Origin: Fragilaria crotonensis
Taxonomy: Eukaryota; Bacillariophyta; Fragilariophyceae; Fragilariales; Fragilariaceae
Assembly: GCA_022925895.1 (NCBI GenBank)
Contig: JAKSYS010000238.1
Coordinates: 16,995 to 80,994, forward strand
Direction of reading: 5' to 3'
DNA: 64,000 bases
The position numbers and the translations under genes were made by a program. The notes under the pieces were generated by a model, which saw only the letters and a program-made list of their open reading frames with translations, did not search any database and was not told the DNA's origin. Shown in pieces: positions 13,096 to 23,429 of this stretch. How positions within the stretch are numbered: position 1 is the first letter of the stretch; each line of letters starts with the position of its first letter.

Positions 13096-13610
13096 GTGCT
13101 CATTCCCGATAATGACGACGATGGTGACGATGGCGACGATGCGAATGATGAAGACGACGATGGTGACGATTTCGATCCGAACGACGACCCAGATGATGAT
13201 GATGACGACTGGATCGACGGCCAGATCGCAGGAGTGGATGATGAGATCGTTGAGATTGTTGAAGAGAACATCCCACCAGATGTTGCCATAGAAGAGGATG
13301 CAAACGAAATCATAAATATGGACGACGAAGTCATCATCGACGACGAAGCGAACGAAGTGACGAGCAAACGCGAACGAGGTGACGAGAGACGACGGTGAAC
13401 GCTAACGACGAAGCAACGAGAGCAAACGCGAACGCTGACGACGAAGCAAACGAAGTGACGAGAGCAAACGCGAACGAGGTGACGAGAGGATGCCGAAAAC
13501 GACGAAGTGAACGCCGAAGATGACGCAAACGAAATGACGAGAGCAAACGCGAACGAGGTGACGAGATGCCCATAACGAAGCGAACGAGGGCGAAATCGCC
13601 CCGAGATTGC
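13096..13610 (+). repeat. Low-complexity acidic linker and ACGAGAGCAAACGCGAACG minisatellite inside Copia-1
   Basis: The segment 13096-13398 codes for a very acidic run (DNDDDGDDGDDANDEDDDGDD) ending in a stop. It is followed to about 13570 by imperfect repeats of a unit containing GACGAGAGCAAACGCGAACG, which are not multiples of three. It lies between integrase and reverse transcriptase, where a flexible linker is expected. The repeat has probably expanded and destroyed the continuous pol frame. Confidence 0.75.
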
Positions 13611-13617
13611 CCCACTT

Positions 13618-15630
13618 GTGCCAGCAGCACGAGCCGAAGCTGCGCGGCCTGCAATGCAAGTCGACGAACTCATGGACGAGCGATACGGAAGGAGGCTGGG
13701 AAAATATAATCTCCGGGCCCGAAAGCCGCGAGACTATGGCCACCTTCACGCTACGCTCGAGTCGATCGCCATGACACAGCACAGCGTACGAAAGGGACTC
13801 CGAATTTTTGGCGAAGCAGGCGTTGACGCCGTGCTCAAAGAACTAATGCAACTATACGACCGCGAGGTCATAAGGCCAAGGGGCAAAGACGAGATGACCG
13901 ACGAAGAACGCGAGGCGGCACTGCAATACCTAATGTTCCTGAAGCAGAAACGAGATGGCACGGTAAAAGGAAGAGGCTGTGCAGACGGCAGAAAACAGCG
14001 ATCATACACCACCAAGGAAGAGGCGAGTTCACCAACGGTCGCAACTGAGTCAGTCATGCTATCATGCACAATTGACGCCGAGGAAGAGAGAGATGTGGGG
14101 GTGGTCGACCTCCCAGCTGCGTTCATGCAGGTCGGGATGGAGGGCGAAAGAACAGTCCACATGAAACTGGAAGGGAAGATGGCTGAGCTGATGGTCCGGA
14201 TCGATCCCAAAATGTATCGAAAGTACATTCAGATGGAAAACGGACGGATGGTGCTCTATGTGGAGCTGGAGAAGGCATTATACGGCACACTTACGGGCGC
14301 ATTTCTGTTTTGGAAGAAGCTGAGCAAGCAGCTGGTTAAATGGGGATTTGTTCTGAATCCTTACGACAGTTGTGTTGCCAACAAAATGATCAATGGTAAG
14401 CAATGTACCATTTTGTGGCATGTGGACGATCTTAAGATCTCCCATGTCGACCCGAAAGTTGTTGACGACGTGATCGAGCTGCTTAAGTCCGAATTTGGAA
14501 AGGAAGCCCCGCTCACAATTTCGAGAGGAAAGGTACACGAATACCTTGGTATGACGATTGACTTCAGCGTTAAGGGCAAGGTTAAGTTTACGATGATCGA
14601 TTACATCGAGAATATGATAACGGAACTACCTGCCGACATGTCTGGAACGGTCAGGTCACCGGCATCATCGCATCTGTTTGATGTTAATGATGATGCGGAA
14701 AAGCTGAACACCGAGCTGTCCGATTTCTTCCATCACAATGTGGCTAAGCTTCTGTTTCTATGCAAGCGTGCCCGTCCAGATATACAGACAGCAGTCGCGT
14801 TCCTGTGCACTCGCGTGAAAGAGCCGGACGTGGACGATTACAAGAAGTTGGGCAGGACTATGATGTATCTGCGAGGCACCGCCAAGATGCCATTGACGTT
14901 GGAGGCTGACGGATGCAACGTCGTTAAATGGTGGGTTGACGCCTCGTTTGCGGTCCACCCTGACATGCGAAGCCACACAGGTGGCGTGATGACACTGGGC
15001 AAGGGGGCGATCTACGGCACTTCCACTCGACAAAAGATTAATACGAAAAGTTCGACTGAGGCCGAACTGGTTGGGGTGAACGACATTCTGCCACAAGCCC
15101 TATGGACCCGATACTTCTTGGAGGCCCAGGGATACGCAGTTAAAGAGTCCATTGTCTATCAAGACAATAAGAGTACGATCCTATTGGCTGAAAACGGGAA
15201 GTCGTCGAGTGGAAAGCGAACTCGACATATCAATATTCGCTACTTCTTTATCAAGGATCGGGTGGCCTCTGGAGAGGTCAAGATTGAGTATTGTCCTACC
15301 AACGAGATGGTTGGTGACTTCTTTACTAAACCCTTGCAAGGTATGCAATTTATAAAGTTCCGCGACGAGATCATGAACGTCAATCCTACGACCCACGATG
15401 TTGGATCACAGGATTGCAGGAGTGTGTTGAATAATGTTATCGACGGAATGACCGGACATAGTGAGAGGACAAACGGAGACGAAACGAATACCGGATGGAG
15501 AACCGTTGAGTCTAAACAAGATATTAAAGAGAAACGGAAGCGGTCACGGTTGAGTGCCGGCAAGACTGAGAACGTATCACGTGTGAACGAAAAGGTCAAT
15601 TGTAAACGGACCACCTTGGGAAACGAATGA
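13618..15630 (+). CDS. Copia-1 reverse transcriptase and RNase H (C-terminal pol)
   Basis: An open frame of about 670 codons, with no ATG at its 5' end, so it is the C-terminal part of pol. Reverse transcriptase motifs: CADGRKQR, VVDLPAAFMQ (motif A), ALYGTLTGAFLFWKKL and WHVDDLKISH (motif C, HVDD instead of YVDD). RNase H motifs: WWVDASFAVH, INTKSSTEAELVG, YQDNKST and the C-terminal RHINIRYFFIKD...GDFFTKPLQG block. The stop lies inside the 3' LTR, so the last 69 or so residues are LTR-encoded. This is the best preserved gene of Copia-1. Polymerase and RNase H convert the element RNA to cDNA. Confidence 0.92.
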   Translation: MPAARAEAARPAMQVDELMDERYGRRLGKYNLRARKPRDYGHLHATLESIAMTQHSVRKGLRIFGEAGVDAVLKELMQLYDREVIRPRGKDEMTDEEREAALQYLMFLKQKRDGTVKGRGCADGRKQRSYTTKEEASSPTVATESVMLSCTIDAEEERDVGVVDLPAAFMQVGMEGERTVHMKLEGKMAELMVRIDPKMYRKYIQMENGRMVLYVELEKALYGTLTGAFLFWKKLSKQLVKWGFVLNPYDSCVANKMINGKQCTILWHVDDLKISHVDPKVVDDVIELLKSEFGKEAPLTISRGKVHEYLGMTIDFSVKGKVKFTMIDYIENMITELPADMSGTVRSPASSHLFDVNDDAEKLNTELSDFFHHNVAKLLFLCKRARPDIQTAVAFLCTRVKEPDVDDYKKLGRTMMYLRGTAKMPLTLEADGCNVVKWWVDASFAVHPDMRSHTGGVMTLGKGAIYGTSTRQKINTKSSTEAELVGVNDILPQALWTRYFLEAQGYAVKESIVYQDNKSTILLAENGKSSSGKRTRHINIRYFFIKDRVASGEVKIEYCPTNEMVGDFFTKPLQGMQFIKFRDEIMNVNPTTHDVGSQDCRSVLNNVIDGMTGHSERTNGDETNTGWRTVESKQDIKEKRKRSRLSAGKTENVSRVNEKVNCKRTTLGNE

Positions 15631-15752
15631 TAGTCTCATTCTAATTTAATTTTCCGATTTACAAGCGATTTAATCTCCCAGTGTCTACTACAGTACTGTA
15701 CCGTTGTCTGATTGGCACGTAGGTACTGTGTGTTGATATTGTGGTTTCAACA
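15425..15752 (+). repeat. Copia-1 3' LTR
   Basis: 328 bp, identical to 10016-10343 except position 15550. It is preceded by GCAGGAGTG, a short purine-rich tract ending in the same GGAGTG or GGGAGTG found before the 3' LTRs of Copia-2 and Copia-3, and followed by the duplication AACTC. Confidence 0.95.
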
Positions 15753-15757
15753 AACTC

Positions 15758-16824
15758 AACGTGGACGCGGATGATATGGCACGAGAGTATCAGGAGAAAT
15801 ACGGTCAGGCTCGACCATATGCTTTGATGACTAAGCACACCGGAGCTTATCTAGTTTATCCAGAAGGAACGAGAACGGCGAAATATGGACCCGATATCCG
15901 TCGACGAGCAACAAGTGAACCATTGAAACAATACATCCAAACGAAGAACAATTTCGACGAAAGCACCATGCAGATGATCAACTGGAGTGCTCACGGTAAA
16001 TCAATGCGCAAACATATTAAACATCGACTTCAACTCACAAAAATGGTCCACGAGTGCCTGCCAACTCTAAGAATCTCAATCGCCAGGACAACGGGAGAAG
16101 ACTATGTCCTGGGTGTCAAAGGTCCACACGAGAAGACCGAGATCACATAATTCGATGCACAGCAGAAAGTCGAGAGCTCTGGAGAGCGAAATTTATGTCC
16201 TCGATCGAGGGTTTTCACACAAAAGTTGATACGTATCGACCGCTAAGACATTTATTGAGAGGCAATCGAGAATGGATGCTGACCGAAGACGATGATTTGG
16301 TCCTCAATGCAAACGAATTTCATCCCGACGTACGTACGGTGATCCAACAACAGAATGCTATAGGTTGGAGGCAGCTATTCAACGGGAGGTTCGGGACTGA
16401 ATGGAGTAGAGTGCAAGATGATTACTATGCAAGAGAGAGGAGTCAGCACGGGAAGAACGATAAACGTAGTGGCGAAAAGTGGCAAACGAAGATGATATCA
16501 CACATATGGAAAAAATGGATGCAATTGTGGAAAGTACGAAACGAAGAGCTACATGGATGCGATCAAGCCGCTCAAAATTTGGCAAAAAGAAAAGAGGTTG
16601 AACGGGAACTTCGCGCGGCTTATGATAACCGAAATCACTACGAGCCAAGGGTGCAGGAATTATTATGCCGAGATATACAGGATCAGCTGCAGCGGCCGAC
16701 TTGGGTCACACAGAATTGGCTGACGGTGAACGCACCGGTTTTTAAAGAAAGTATGAAGCGTGTTAAAAATACGGCCATCGCTGGCGTACGATCGATAAGG
16801 ACATACTTCGCGCCCCAACGGTAG
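15758..16824 (+). pseudogene. LINE-1 ORF2, 3' part: end of RNase H, CCHC knuckle, C-terminus
   Basis: This continues the ORF2 interrupted at 10015. It begins with NVDADDMAREY, the last RNase H segment. One frame change occurs near 16060. The zinc knuckle CPGCQRSTREDRDHIIRC lies at about 16096-16155, and the protein ends with WKVRNEELHG and RSIRTYFAPQR. The same closing block is seen in LINE-2 (MRSIRDYFGHG) and, less closely, in LINE-3 (TTYFAPKWG). The knuckle probably binds element RNA or target DNA. Confidence 0.85.
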
Positions 16825-16955
16825 GGATCATTGTGGAGTAATGAGAAAGGCTACTGGACGTGCTTCTCGAGCGAGGTATGTTCAGTCGTGTGGGTCGAAC
16901 TTTTATGCAAGAAAGAAGCGGCAGCACGTAAAATAGAGGTTTGGTTTTTTTTTTT
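16825..16955 (+). other. LINE-1 3' UTR with poly(T) tail
   Basis: 131 bp of untranslated sequence ending in 11 T. The stretch GCGGCAGCACGT-AAATAGA just before the tail is shared with the 3' end of LINE-2. The sense strand ends in T and not in A. Confidence 0.75.
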
Positions 16956-18725
16956 GTGATGTCCATTGCAAATACCTGGTAGCCTCGGATATGGGTTTCA
17001 TTGCCAGGAGTAATGATGATGATCTCAGGAAACGATGGTCTCAACATAAACTTGAAAATGCATTTGAACACATTGCCTTTGCTGACCCTGAGCGTGGAAT
17101 CTTTGGGGCCACTCCTGTGGAGACAATGCATGCATTTCGGAAAGGTGTCATCGAGAAAGTAACAAAACTTATATTGGACAGTCTTCCAGCATCCAAGAAG
17201 GCTGCCTTTGATGACCTTGCAATAGCATTTCACAAGTCTCATCGCCAAACCTACCGAAAGGAGTATCCATCAACAGATTTCAGCAATGGGGTAACAAATT
17301 TGACAAAGATAACTGCATCAGAACGCGTTGGCCTCGTTTTTGTTTGTCATCCTCTTCCAATATGAAGCAGGATGGCAAATGATCCAAACATGTCTTGAGA
17401 AAAGAACAACTAAGAAGGTTCCTGAGGTCCTTGAAGTACTTGAATCTCTCCTTTGTTTCGATGCTTGGCTAAACCAGAGTCATTACTGGGAGACTACAAA
17501 TCCAGCACATGTTGCAAATGAAATGAAGAAACATCAGGATTCCATTCGCAATTTCATGGATATGTGCAAACAGTCCATTCCCTTGAAAGTTGAGGGAAAG
17601 GAGGATGACAAGAAAAAGGGTAAGAAAAAGGAACCATCATAAGGAAGGAAGGACAGAAAAGCAATGCCGAGGATGCATGGAAGTTTCCGAAATTCCATGA
17701 GTTGTTACACATTGTGGATGATATGTCTCGGTTTGGCTCTCCAGTGAACTTTGTGCACAGCGTCCAGAATCACTTCTAATTCCTGCTGCAAAGCACCCTG
17801 GGAGACGGGCACAGAAGCGAATTGAGGGTTCTGCATATGAACTTCAGGCAGCCCAACGTTTAATGTACTCTTCATGATCGACACCACACACGCGCATATG
17901 GGAGCAACCAGATGGTGATGCTGATGTACCCACAGCCACCATGATGATGAAACAACAAGGAATGGAATCTTTCAGAGCACCGGACAAGCAACATTTGGCT
18001 GTGTTTATCGATTCAAATCGAGTAAACAAATTCAGTACAAAATTGAATGGGACACCAGAACTCACCGTGATTTACTTGCGCTTCCCCTGGAGTTGATTGA
18101 CACCATACACACGCGCATATGGGAGCAACCAGATGGTGATGCTGATGTACCCGACAGCCACCATGATGATGAAACAAGGAATGGAATCTTTCACAGCACC
18201 GGACAAGCAACATTTGGCTGTGTTTATCGATTCAAATCGAGTAAACAAATTCAGTACAAAATTGAATGGGACACAGAACTCACCGTGATTTACTTGCTCT
18301 TCCCTGAGTTGATTGAGTTTCTTTGATTCCTTTAAGAATCCGACTCAATAACCTTTGTTCTGAATACAAACGAGATGTCCACACTTTCGATGTCATCCCT
18401 GCTATCAGTCCGATGGTCCCATACATGACTGGATGATAATTGACTTTGGGAACATGGGAAGTTTCCTGTCGTTTGGCTCTTGTAGTTGTTGTTGACTCAC
18501 CTGAGGATCCGGACGAGATACCAACTGGTTGTTCAATCCACAACAGAAGAAATTAAAGAACACGAGTCAACCCTGTTGAGAGAGTGGAAGTGGTCTCCAA
18601 CATACCACCTTGTCTCTGGAAACACTGTCGTGGCCCCTGTTTTGTTATATCCATCTCACACAACAGTTCCACAGTTCTTGAGACAAAACCATATACAGAG
18701 TGGGCATCCAAATTCGCTTAGCTAG
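16956..18725 (+). pseudogene. Plavaka/CACTA-like transposase fragment, 5'-truncated
   Basis: Sequence right after the LINE-1 tail encodes, across several frames, the C-terminal two thirds of a DNA transposase. Segments in order: FADPERGIFGATPVETMHAF (about 17080-17135, core Glu), a Trp-rich helical part, a KDDKKKGKKKE basic tract (about 17600-17636), then WKFPKFHELLHIV and a PGRRAQK block (about 17680-17830). A Trp/Tyr-rich end includes LLREWKWSPTYHLVSGN (about 18575). The same blocks occur in the minus-strand transposase at 37506-49860 (KVSKFHEIKHIV, PGRRSQK). An internal duplication with a period of 221 bp disrupts it. It converges on the minus-strand gene ending at 18825, suggesting both belonged to one element. 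Confidence 0.65.
17881..18320 (+). repeat. Imperfect tandem duplication, period 221 bp
   Basis: Two consecutive copies of a segment starting at ACACGCGCATATGGGAGC (at 17888 and 18109) and running through GCAACATTTGGCTGTG to TTACTTGC. The copies differ by small indels that shift the frame. The duplication lies inside the transposase pseudogene. Confidence 0.85.
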
Positions 18726-18824
18726 CTTGTTGCATCAAAGTACCTAAAGGAAACATGTTGCCATCGTCTGTTCGAGCCCTCACAATCTTTGGACCATCAC
18801 CATCGGCTCGCTGCTTGTTTGAAT

Positions 18825-20675
18825 CTACCCAAAGAGTAAAACTTGCCTTCCTGTTGATGTCTGGGCCATCATAAAAAAGAGAGTTGCCTTCCGAAAGCTC
18901 ACAAACTCATTCTTCACAGTTGAGGTTGAGCAGCAATAATCCAAGGCCTCCTTGCAGAGAGGAATTGCAACCACTTCATTTGCATCATACACATACCCAC
19001 TGTGAATGGTAACTGCATGTGAACCATTTCCATCGGATTCATTGAGCACAGCCAATACCATTGTGTCCTTCATTTGATCTTGAAGAAGTTGCCAATCAAA
19101 CATGTGTGGTCTCTTCAGAACTTTTCGGGTGATCCATGTAGGCAGCTGAGTTTCAGCAAACTGTCCCACCTTTCGAATGGCATCAACAGTACCTCCTCTT
19201 AGGTGACTTTCACCAAAATGGTTAATGGATTTGGCAGCATTATCAAAGCCAATTGCATATAAAGCACTGGCCAATGACTTTGAAACACAAAGATCTTCAC
19301 CTTCGGATTGTACAAAGTGCACCTGGGGTGCTTCAGGAACCTGCAGCTTGGGATATTCATGCAAATGTGATTCTTTGAAATCGCCCACTGGTATGTCAAC
19401 AAATCCACACCTCATACGCTTGACCTCCTCCAAGAATCCTGTCTTAAATTGTTTCACAAAGTCTTCATCAGTTCGAATGGGCTGTGTTTCTCCATGAAAG
19501 ATGACCTCCCAGTAACCAGGGGCCTGTATCTGCTTCATATGTTTACCCCCTGGTGAGTCACTGTTGCTCCTTAAGGACCTTTTCGACTGAGGATCAAACA
19601 CCCATTGTGTCTGTGGGTGAACGTATTGCAGCTTATGTACCTTTTTAGTATGAATGAGGATGGTTTCCCCTTCAGGAACAGGTACAAATCCATCCGTGTT
19701 TCCAAGGTTAATGACATGTTGGATTACCCCTTTTGCATAATCCGCATCCTTGATCCAGTCTTTGGAAACAGCAATTTTTTCTTCCTTCATTTCCAACTTT
19801 CCTTCTTTTGTCTTAACATTGTAAACCAAAAGTGCAACAAAGGTATCTTCACGTGGGTTGTACTTGAGGCCATGCACCATGGCCTCAGTGCCAAATGTCC
19901 ATTCCAATTCAAATGCCCTTTTGAATTTCTTCCTTTCCTTCTTCATAAACTTTATTTCTTTTGTGTACTGCTCTCTGTAATCATCCTTCATCTTTTTCTT
20001 CTTACATCCATCAATTTTTCTTTGCATCTCGGCCCGCTTCTTTTCCACATTCATCAGGTGATCTTTGGTAGAGCTCCAACCCCAGTACAAAAATCTGTCC
20101 TCCACAAATTTGTTCATTGCCTCTTCATCCCTCAGAAGCACTGATCGATCTTTCTCATCTCCTTTCTTTCGCCACTTTTTTCTAAATTTCTCAACTTCAT
20201 TGTCTGATACCAATGTTTTGTACCTACTTTCTCCAAAAGGTAATTTCGGGCATTCATCAGGTACATGAATGTCTCCATAACCATACGTACGAGGAGGCCC
20301 ACCTTTCCATACCCTGCTTGCTCGGGGAAGCTTAGCAGGATCATTCCACCAGGCTTCGTTGAGATCAATATCTTCTTCCTGTTGTTCAGGTCCATCAGCA
20401 GATCCAGATGGTTTGAAATCGGCAACATCCTCCTCTGATGGCAAACTCCGTTCATTGGCATTTGGCGAAACATCCTCCCTGGAAGAAACATCCTCCAACG
20501 TAACACTGTCGTCCTGTGAGATCACACAGTCTTCCTCTGCGGCATTGGATGGTACTGGCACCAGGGCCACGTGAAAGTCTGAAGTTCCAACTTCAGACTT
20601 CCGTAACAGGGATCCATCAAATGATTTGAATTCTGACGTTTTGGCACTGTGACGTGTTGAAATTCTGCAATGCGA
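18825..20675 (-). CDS. Transposon-associated protein with cysteine-protease-like C-terminal domain, partial
   Basis: An open minus-strand frame of about 617 codons with no ATG near its start, so it is probably the 3' part of the gene beginning at 23040. The N-terminal part is acidic (SREDVSPNANERSLPSEEDV), and the middle is Lys-rich and helical (EKKRAEMQRKIDGCKKKKMK). The last third has EDLCVSKSLASALYAIG (Cys near 19287) and, about 90 residues later, GSHAVTIHSGYVYDANE (His near 19016). The Cys-then-His-then-Asp order and spacing resemble a papain-fold peptidase. I cannot name a family, and the protease reading is inference. The frame is intact over 581 codons, unlike most genes around it. Confidence 0.55.
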   Translation of the reverse strand, partial: SHCRISTRHSAKTSEFKSFDGSLLRKSEVGTSDFHVALVPVPSNAAEEDCVISQDDSVTLEDVSSREDVSPNANERSLPSEEDVADFKPSGSADGPEQQEEDIDLNEAWWNDPAKLPRASRVWKGGPPRTYGYGDIHVPDECPKLPFGESRYKTLVSDNEVEKFRKKWRKKGDEKDRSVLLRDEEAMNKFVEDRFLYWGWSSTKDHLMNVEKKRAEMQRKIDGCKKKKMKDDYREQYTKEIKFMKKERKKFKRAFELEWTFGTEAMVHGLKYNPREDTFVALLVYNVKTKEGKLEMKEEKIAVSKDWIKDADYAKGVIQHVINLGNTDGFVPVPEGETILIHTKKVHKLQYVHPQTQWVFDPQSKRSLRSNSDSPGGKHMKQIQAPGYWEVIFHGETQPIRTDEDFVKQFKTGFLEEVKRMRCGFVDIPVGDFKESHLHEYPKLQVPEAPQVHFVQSEGEDLCVSKSLASALYAIGFDNAAKSINHFGESHLRGGTVDAIRKVGQFAETQLPTWITRKVLKRPHMFDWQLLQDQMKDTMVLAVLNESDGNGSHAVTIHSGYVYDANEVVAIPLCKEALDYCCSTSTVKNEFVSFRKATLFFMMAQTSTGRQVLLFG

Positions 20676-20794
20676 TCAAACAGCAAAACCACTGTGCTTT
20701 CATCGCATGCAAGTAGGAAATGGAAGCCGAATCAACCCTTTTAAACAGTTTTGTGAATATTCCTGTGGAAAACAGCAAATGTGCTCCTTCGATT

Positions 20795-23040
20795 TCACAT
20801 CAGTTGACATCTGATTTCCATGCGATCGTCTAAACATTTCGTTGTACGCTGCAACTCCTCTTGAGTCCCAATGATATCTCGGAGAATTATTGCAATTGCA
20901 GCTATAATCCCAATCCCACAGCTATGGCCATCTTCTTGCAGGGGAAGAACATCATTATCCAACACCCTCAATGCAGGGAATGTATTGGTGCCCTTCATTT
21001 GCCCAAAAGGTTCGTCCGAACGGACTGAGCCACTTCATCTTGTTTGGAGTGCTGCTATCATTTGCACTGTTTTTCCTTTGCTCCTGGTAACTGAAGGCAA
21101 GGTTCAGGAACCAGACAACACCGACATTGTTTGGAATTTTTCTCGTGCCGGAGGGATGAAGACTGCAATAGCGAAAAAACATGTCCGGAGGCATGATACA
21201 TCATCCGTGGCAGCCACAACGCTCCAGCATTGAAAACAAATGTTGCCCCCAATGATCGTTGCTGAGATTCGTAGGAAACACAATCAACCTTTTCTGCAGA
21301 AGCCCTGGATAGAACAACAGGACTTCCTTCACAACACGATTCATTTGGTCATCATACTTCTGGTAAAGTTCTTCCTTAGAACTTCCATACCTTTTTTTCA
21401 CAAGGGCAAGACATTCTGCATGATCGGCTCCATTGGCTACCATCAAGTCGTTTTCGTACTTCTTTGCAGATAGATGACGTTGAAGACGTCCAAAGCAACC
21501 TTGAATTACCTGCATGTCGTCAAAAGACAGGATTGCAACTGATGTGTGATACCTGCCATCCCTCATGAGGAGTGAAGTCATCATTTGCAGCTCACGGGTG
21601 GCCATCCAAGTTTTCCCACCACTTTTGCTATGATCGAGCCTTTCCTGTGATCCCATTCTCCAAAACCACGCAACTGGTCAGGCAGAACCAGGTCACCAAA
21701 TGGTGGTGGAAGAAGGTTGTTCAAATAGTCCAGACCGGTAAATGCCTCTTCCAGATCTGCATTTGTCAGCAATGCTCCACTTGCAACATCATCTTGGAGA
21801 TCGATTGTTGATGAAGGGTATTGGCACCATACAAATGTTTTTCTGGTGTTGCTACCATCATTCCGTGCACTGACTGTCTCATTGTTGCTCTGCACAATCT
21901 CCAAAACATCACTGCTCACGAGGGAAGGGGAACCACCACTGATTTTGCGACTATATTGATCTTGCTTTCTTCCTCTGACTCAACAACAGCACGCGGGGAA
22001 CCATCATTTGTTGCACTGATCACATCACTGTTGCTTTCAACAACCTCGACAGCAGCACTGTTAGCAGCACTGTTCAAAAGGGAACCGGAAGAAAGTTTCA
22101 TCAGAGGGATAATGCAGTGCTCCTCAGACTCTGGTACAATCCATGCAAATCCACCTGTGGTCTCGTCCATTAAGGTGTCGGCAATTGTCTTGGGAAGAAA
22201 CTCAATGCCAGTTGTGTCTTGAGATTGATTTGACGGAACCCACAGGCTTGGTAGAATTCCTTTGGCTCGTCATGGGGACACTGCAAGTAGATGTCCACAC
22301 CATGTAGGCTCTCCTGACATTGTGACAGCTCACGGTGAGACAATAATAAAAAGTTGAATGCTTGATGAGCATTACTAACATCAGACGCCCAAACCCTTGC
22401 CGTCTCCAGGATGTAAGACCGGATGGCTTCCGTGATTCAGATTCTGCAATCAACAGCCAAAGCACCAACGACGCACCAACTTCATCTCCAATTCCACTTC
22501 GAAATGTAATGCATGCAATAACAACAGAGTCTTGGCACCCTATGACAGATTTCTTGAAGGGGTCATCTTCTTTCCAAGAGGACGCCCCACAATCATTATT
22601 GATGGATCAGAATTCACAGCACAATCGATAGAGCTCAAATCAGCTTCTGTAGAATTGAATGATGTGCTGTAGAATTGCCTTGCAGCTTCTGTCGCCCACT
22701 TAAACCTTGTCGCCTCAGCTTTGTTTGTTTGGACACGTGTGGGGTACAACGTAACTACCTTGAATTGCCAAATTTCATTGGAGTCCTCTCTTTGTTCTGA
22801 GTCATAATCTTGACAACGGGAGGTCTTGAAACCAAGAGCTGAACATGTGTAGTGGAAACTCTGAAACAGCACGAGCGGGTGATGATAAAAGACTCGAACT
22901 TGCGATCTGAATTGTTTATTGACCTTTGTTCCTGGAGGTGGTGTGAATTCATCCATACCATCACGGAACAGGTACGCCTTATCCATAGGGACTCCTCCTT
23001 GCTGACGAGAGACAGGGGACAGTGATGGAACCTCTGCCAT
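20795..23040 (-). pseudogene. GNAT-like plus Ulp1-like protein, frameshifted
   Basis: Starts at the ATG at 23040 (MAEVPSLSPVSRQ) and changes frame at least four times. A GNAT-like segment lies at about 22560-22210, with WRRQGFGRLMLVMLIK (acetyl-CoA-binding motif R-x-x-G-x-G) and, in the next frame, EFYQACGFR, a typical GNAT C-terminal turn. An acidic Ser-rich linker follows (about 22170-21916). A Ulp1/C48-like peptidase is then indicated by NLSNDHWG (His, about 21245) and LQEDGHSCGIG (Gln, Asp and Cys, about 20930). It is probably contiguous with the frame at 18825-20675. The transposon association is known for Ulp1-like proteases; the GNAT partner is what I see here. The substrate is unknown. 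Confidence 0.55.
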
Positions 23041-23429
23041 TTTGTTGGTTGAAATATGAATAATCCTCCAACTGGTGTGCGTGTATACAACTCTTGAGCA
23101 TGCGAACAGACAACTGACAAAGAACCAATACCGTAGATCAATCTGGTTTGATTCACTCAAATCAATGAGAATCTCGCAGATGACCGAATATTGGATTCTA
23201 GATGACAAATTGCCTTACAAACTCAATCGAAGCACGCACACAAGACGAAGTACTTATTCCTCAATTAACAACAAAATGAGAAGCACAACACTTGTCGACA
23301 AGGATCCTAATTATGAAAGGAGAAGAAGAGGAGGATGTGAGATTGAAAGCTGGAAAATACAATCATGTGCAATGACACAACGTCAACAAGAAAGACTGGA
23401 GTACAGTACCAGCACAATGTTGTACGGAA
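23041..23429. other. Upstream region of the GNAT/Ulp1-like gene
   Basis: No supported gene. It would hold the promoter of the minus-strand gene starting at 23040. I see no clear TATA element. Confidence 0.4.

Larger units (their letters stand above)
10016..15752 (+). mobile_element. Copia-1: Ty1/copia LTR retrotransposon (CoDi-like)
   Basis: A 5737-bp LTR element. Its 328-bp LTRs begin TGTTGAAT and end TTTCAACA, and it is flanked by the 5-bp duplication AACTC (10011-10015 and 15753-15757). The LTRs differ at one position that I can find (10141 C versus 15550 T), so the insertion is young. The order gag, protease, integrase, reverse transcriptase, RNase H is that of Ty1/copia. Gag and the gag-protease region carry frameshifts, as does the integrase-RT linker, so this copy is probably not autonomous. 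The primer-binding region is unlike those of the other two copia elements in the window. Confidence 0.93.
3890..16955 (+). mobile_element. LINE-1: non-LTR retrotransposon, 5'-truncated, split by Copia-1
   Basis: A LINE of the diatom-type architecture: remnant ORF1, then ORF2 with APE-like endonuclease, reverse transcriptase, RNase H and a C-terminal CCHC knuckle. The 5' limit is approximate. The 3' end is defined by a run of 11 T at 16945-16955, preceded by a segment (GCAGCACGTAAAATAGA) shared with LINE-2. Several frameshifts in ORF1 and ORF2 make it inactive. Copia-1 (10016-15752) is inserted inside the RNase H coding region. Removing the LTR element and one AACTC copy rejoins the codons for AQL and NVDA, a junction that LINE-2 shows uninterrupted (GQLNVDAD). 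Confidence 0.85.

Noticed and set aside
20795-20998. A separate small gene ending at 20795
   Set aside because: The peptide carries the Cys block of a Ulp1-like protease whose His block lies in the preceding frame, so it is part of the larger broken gene.
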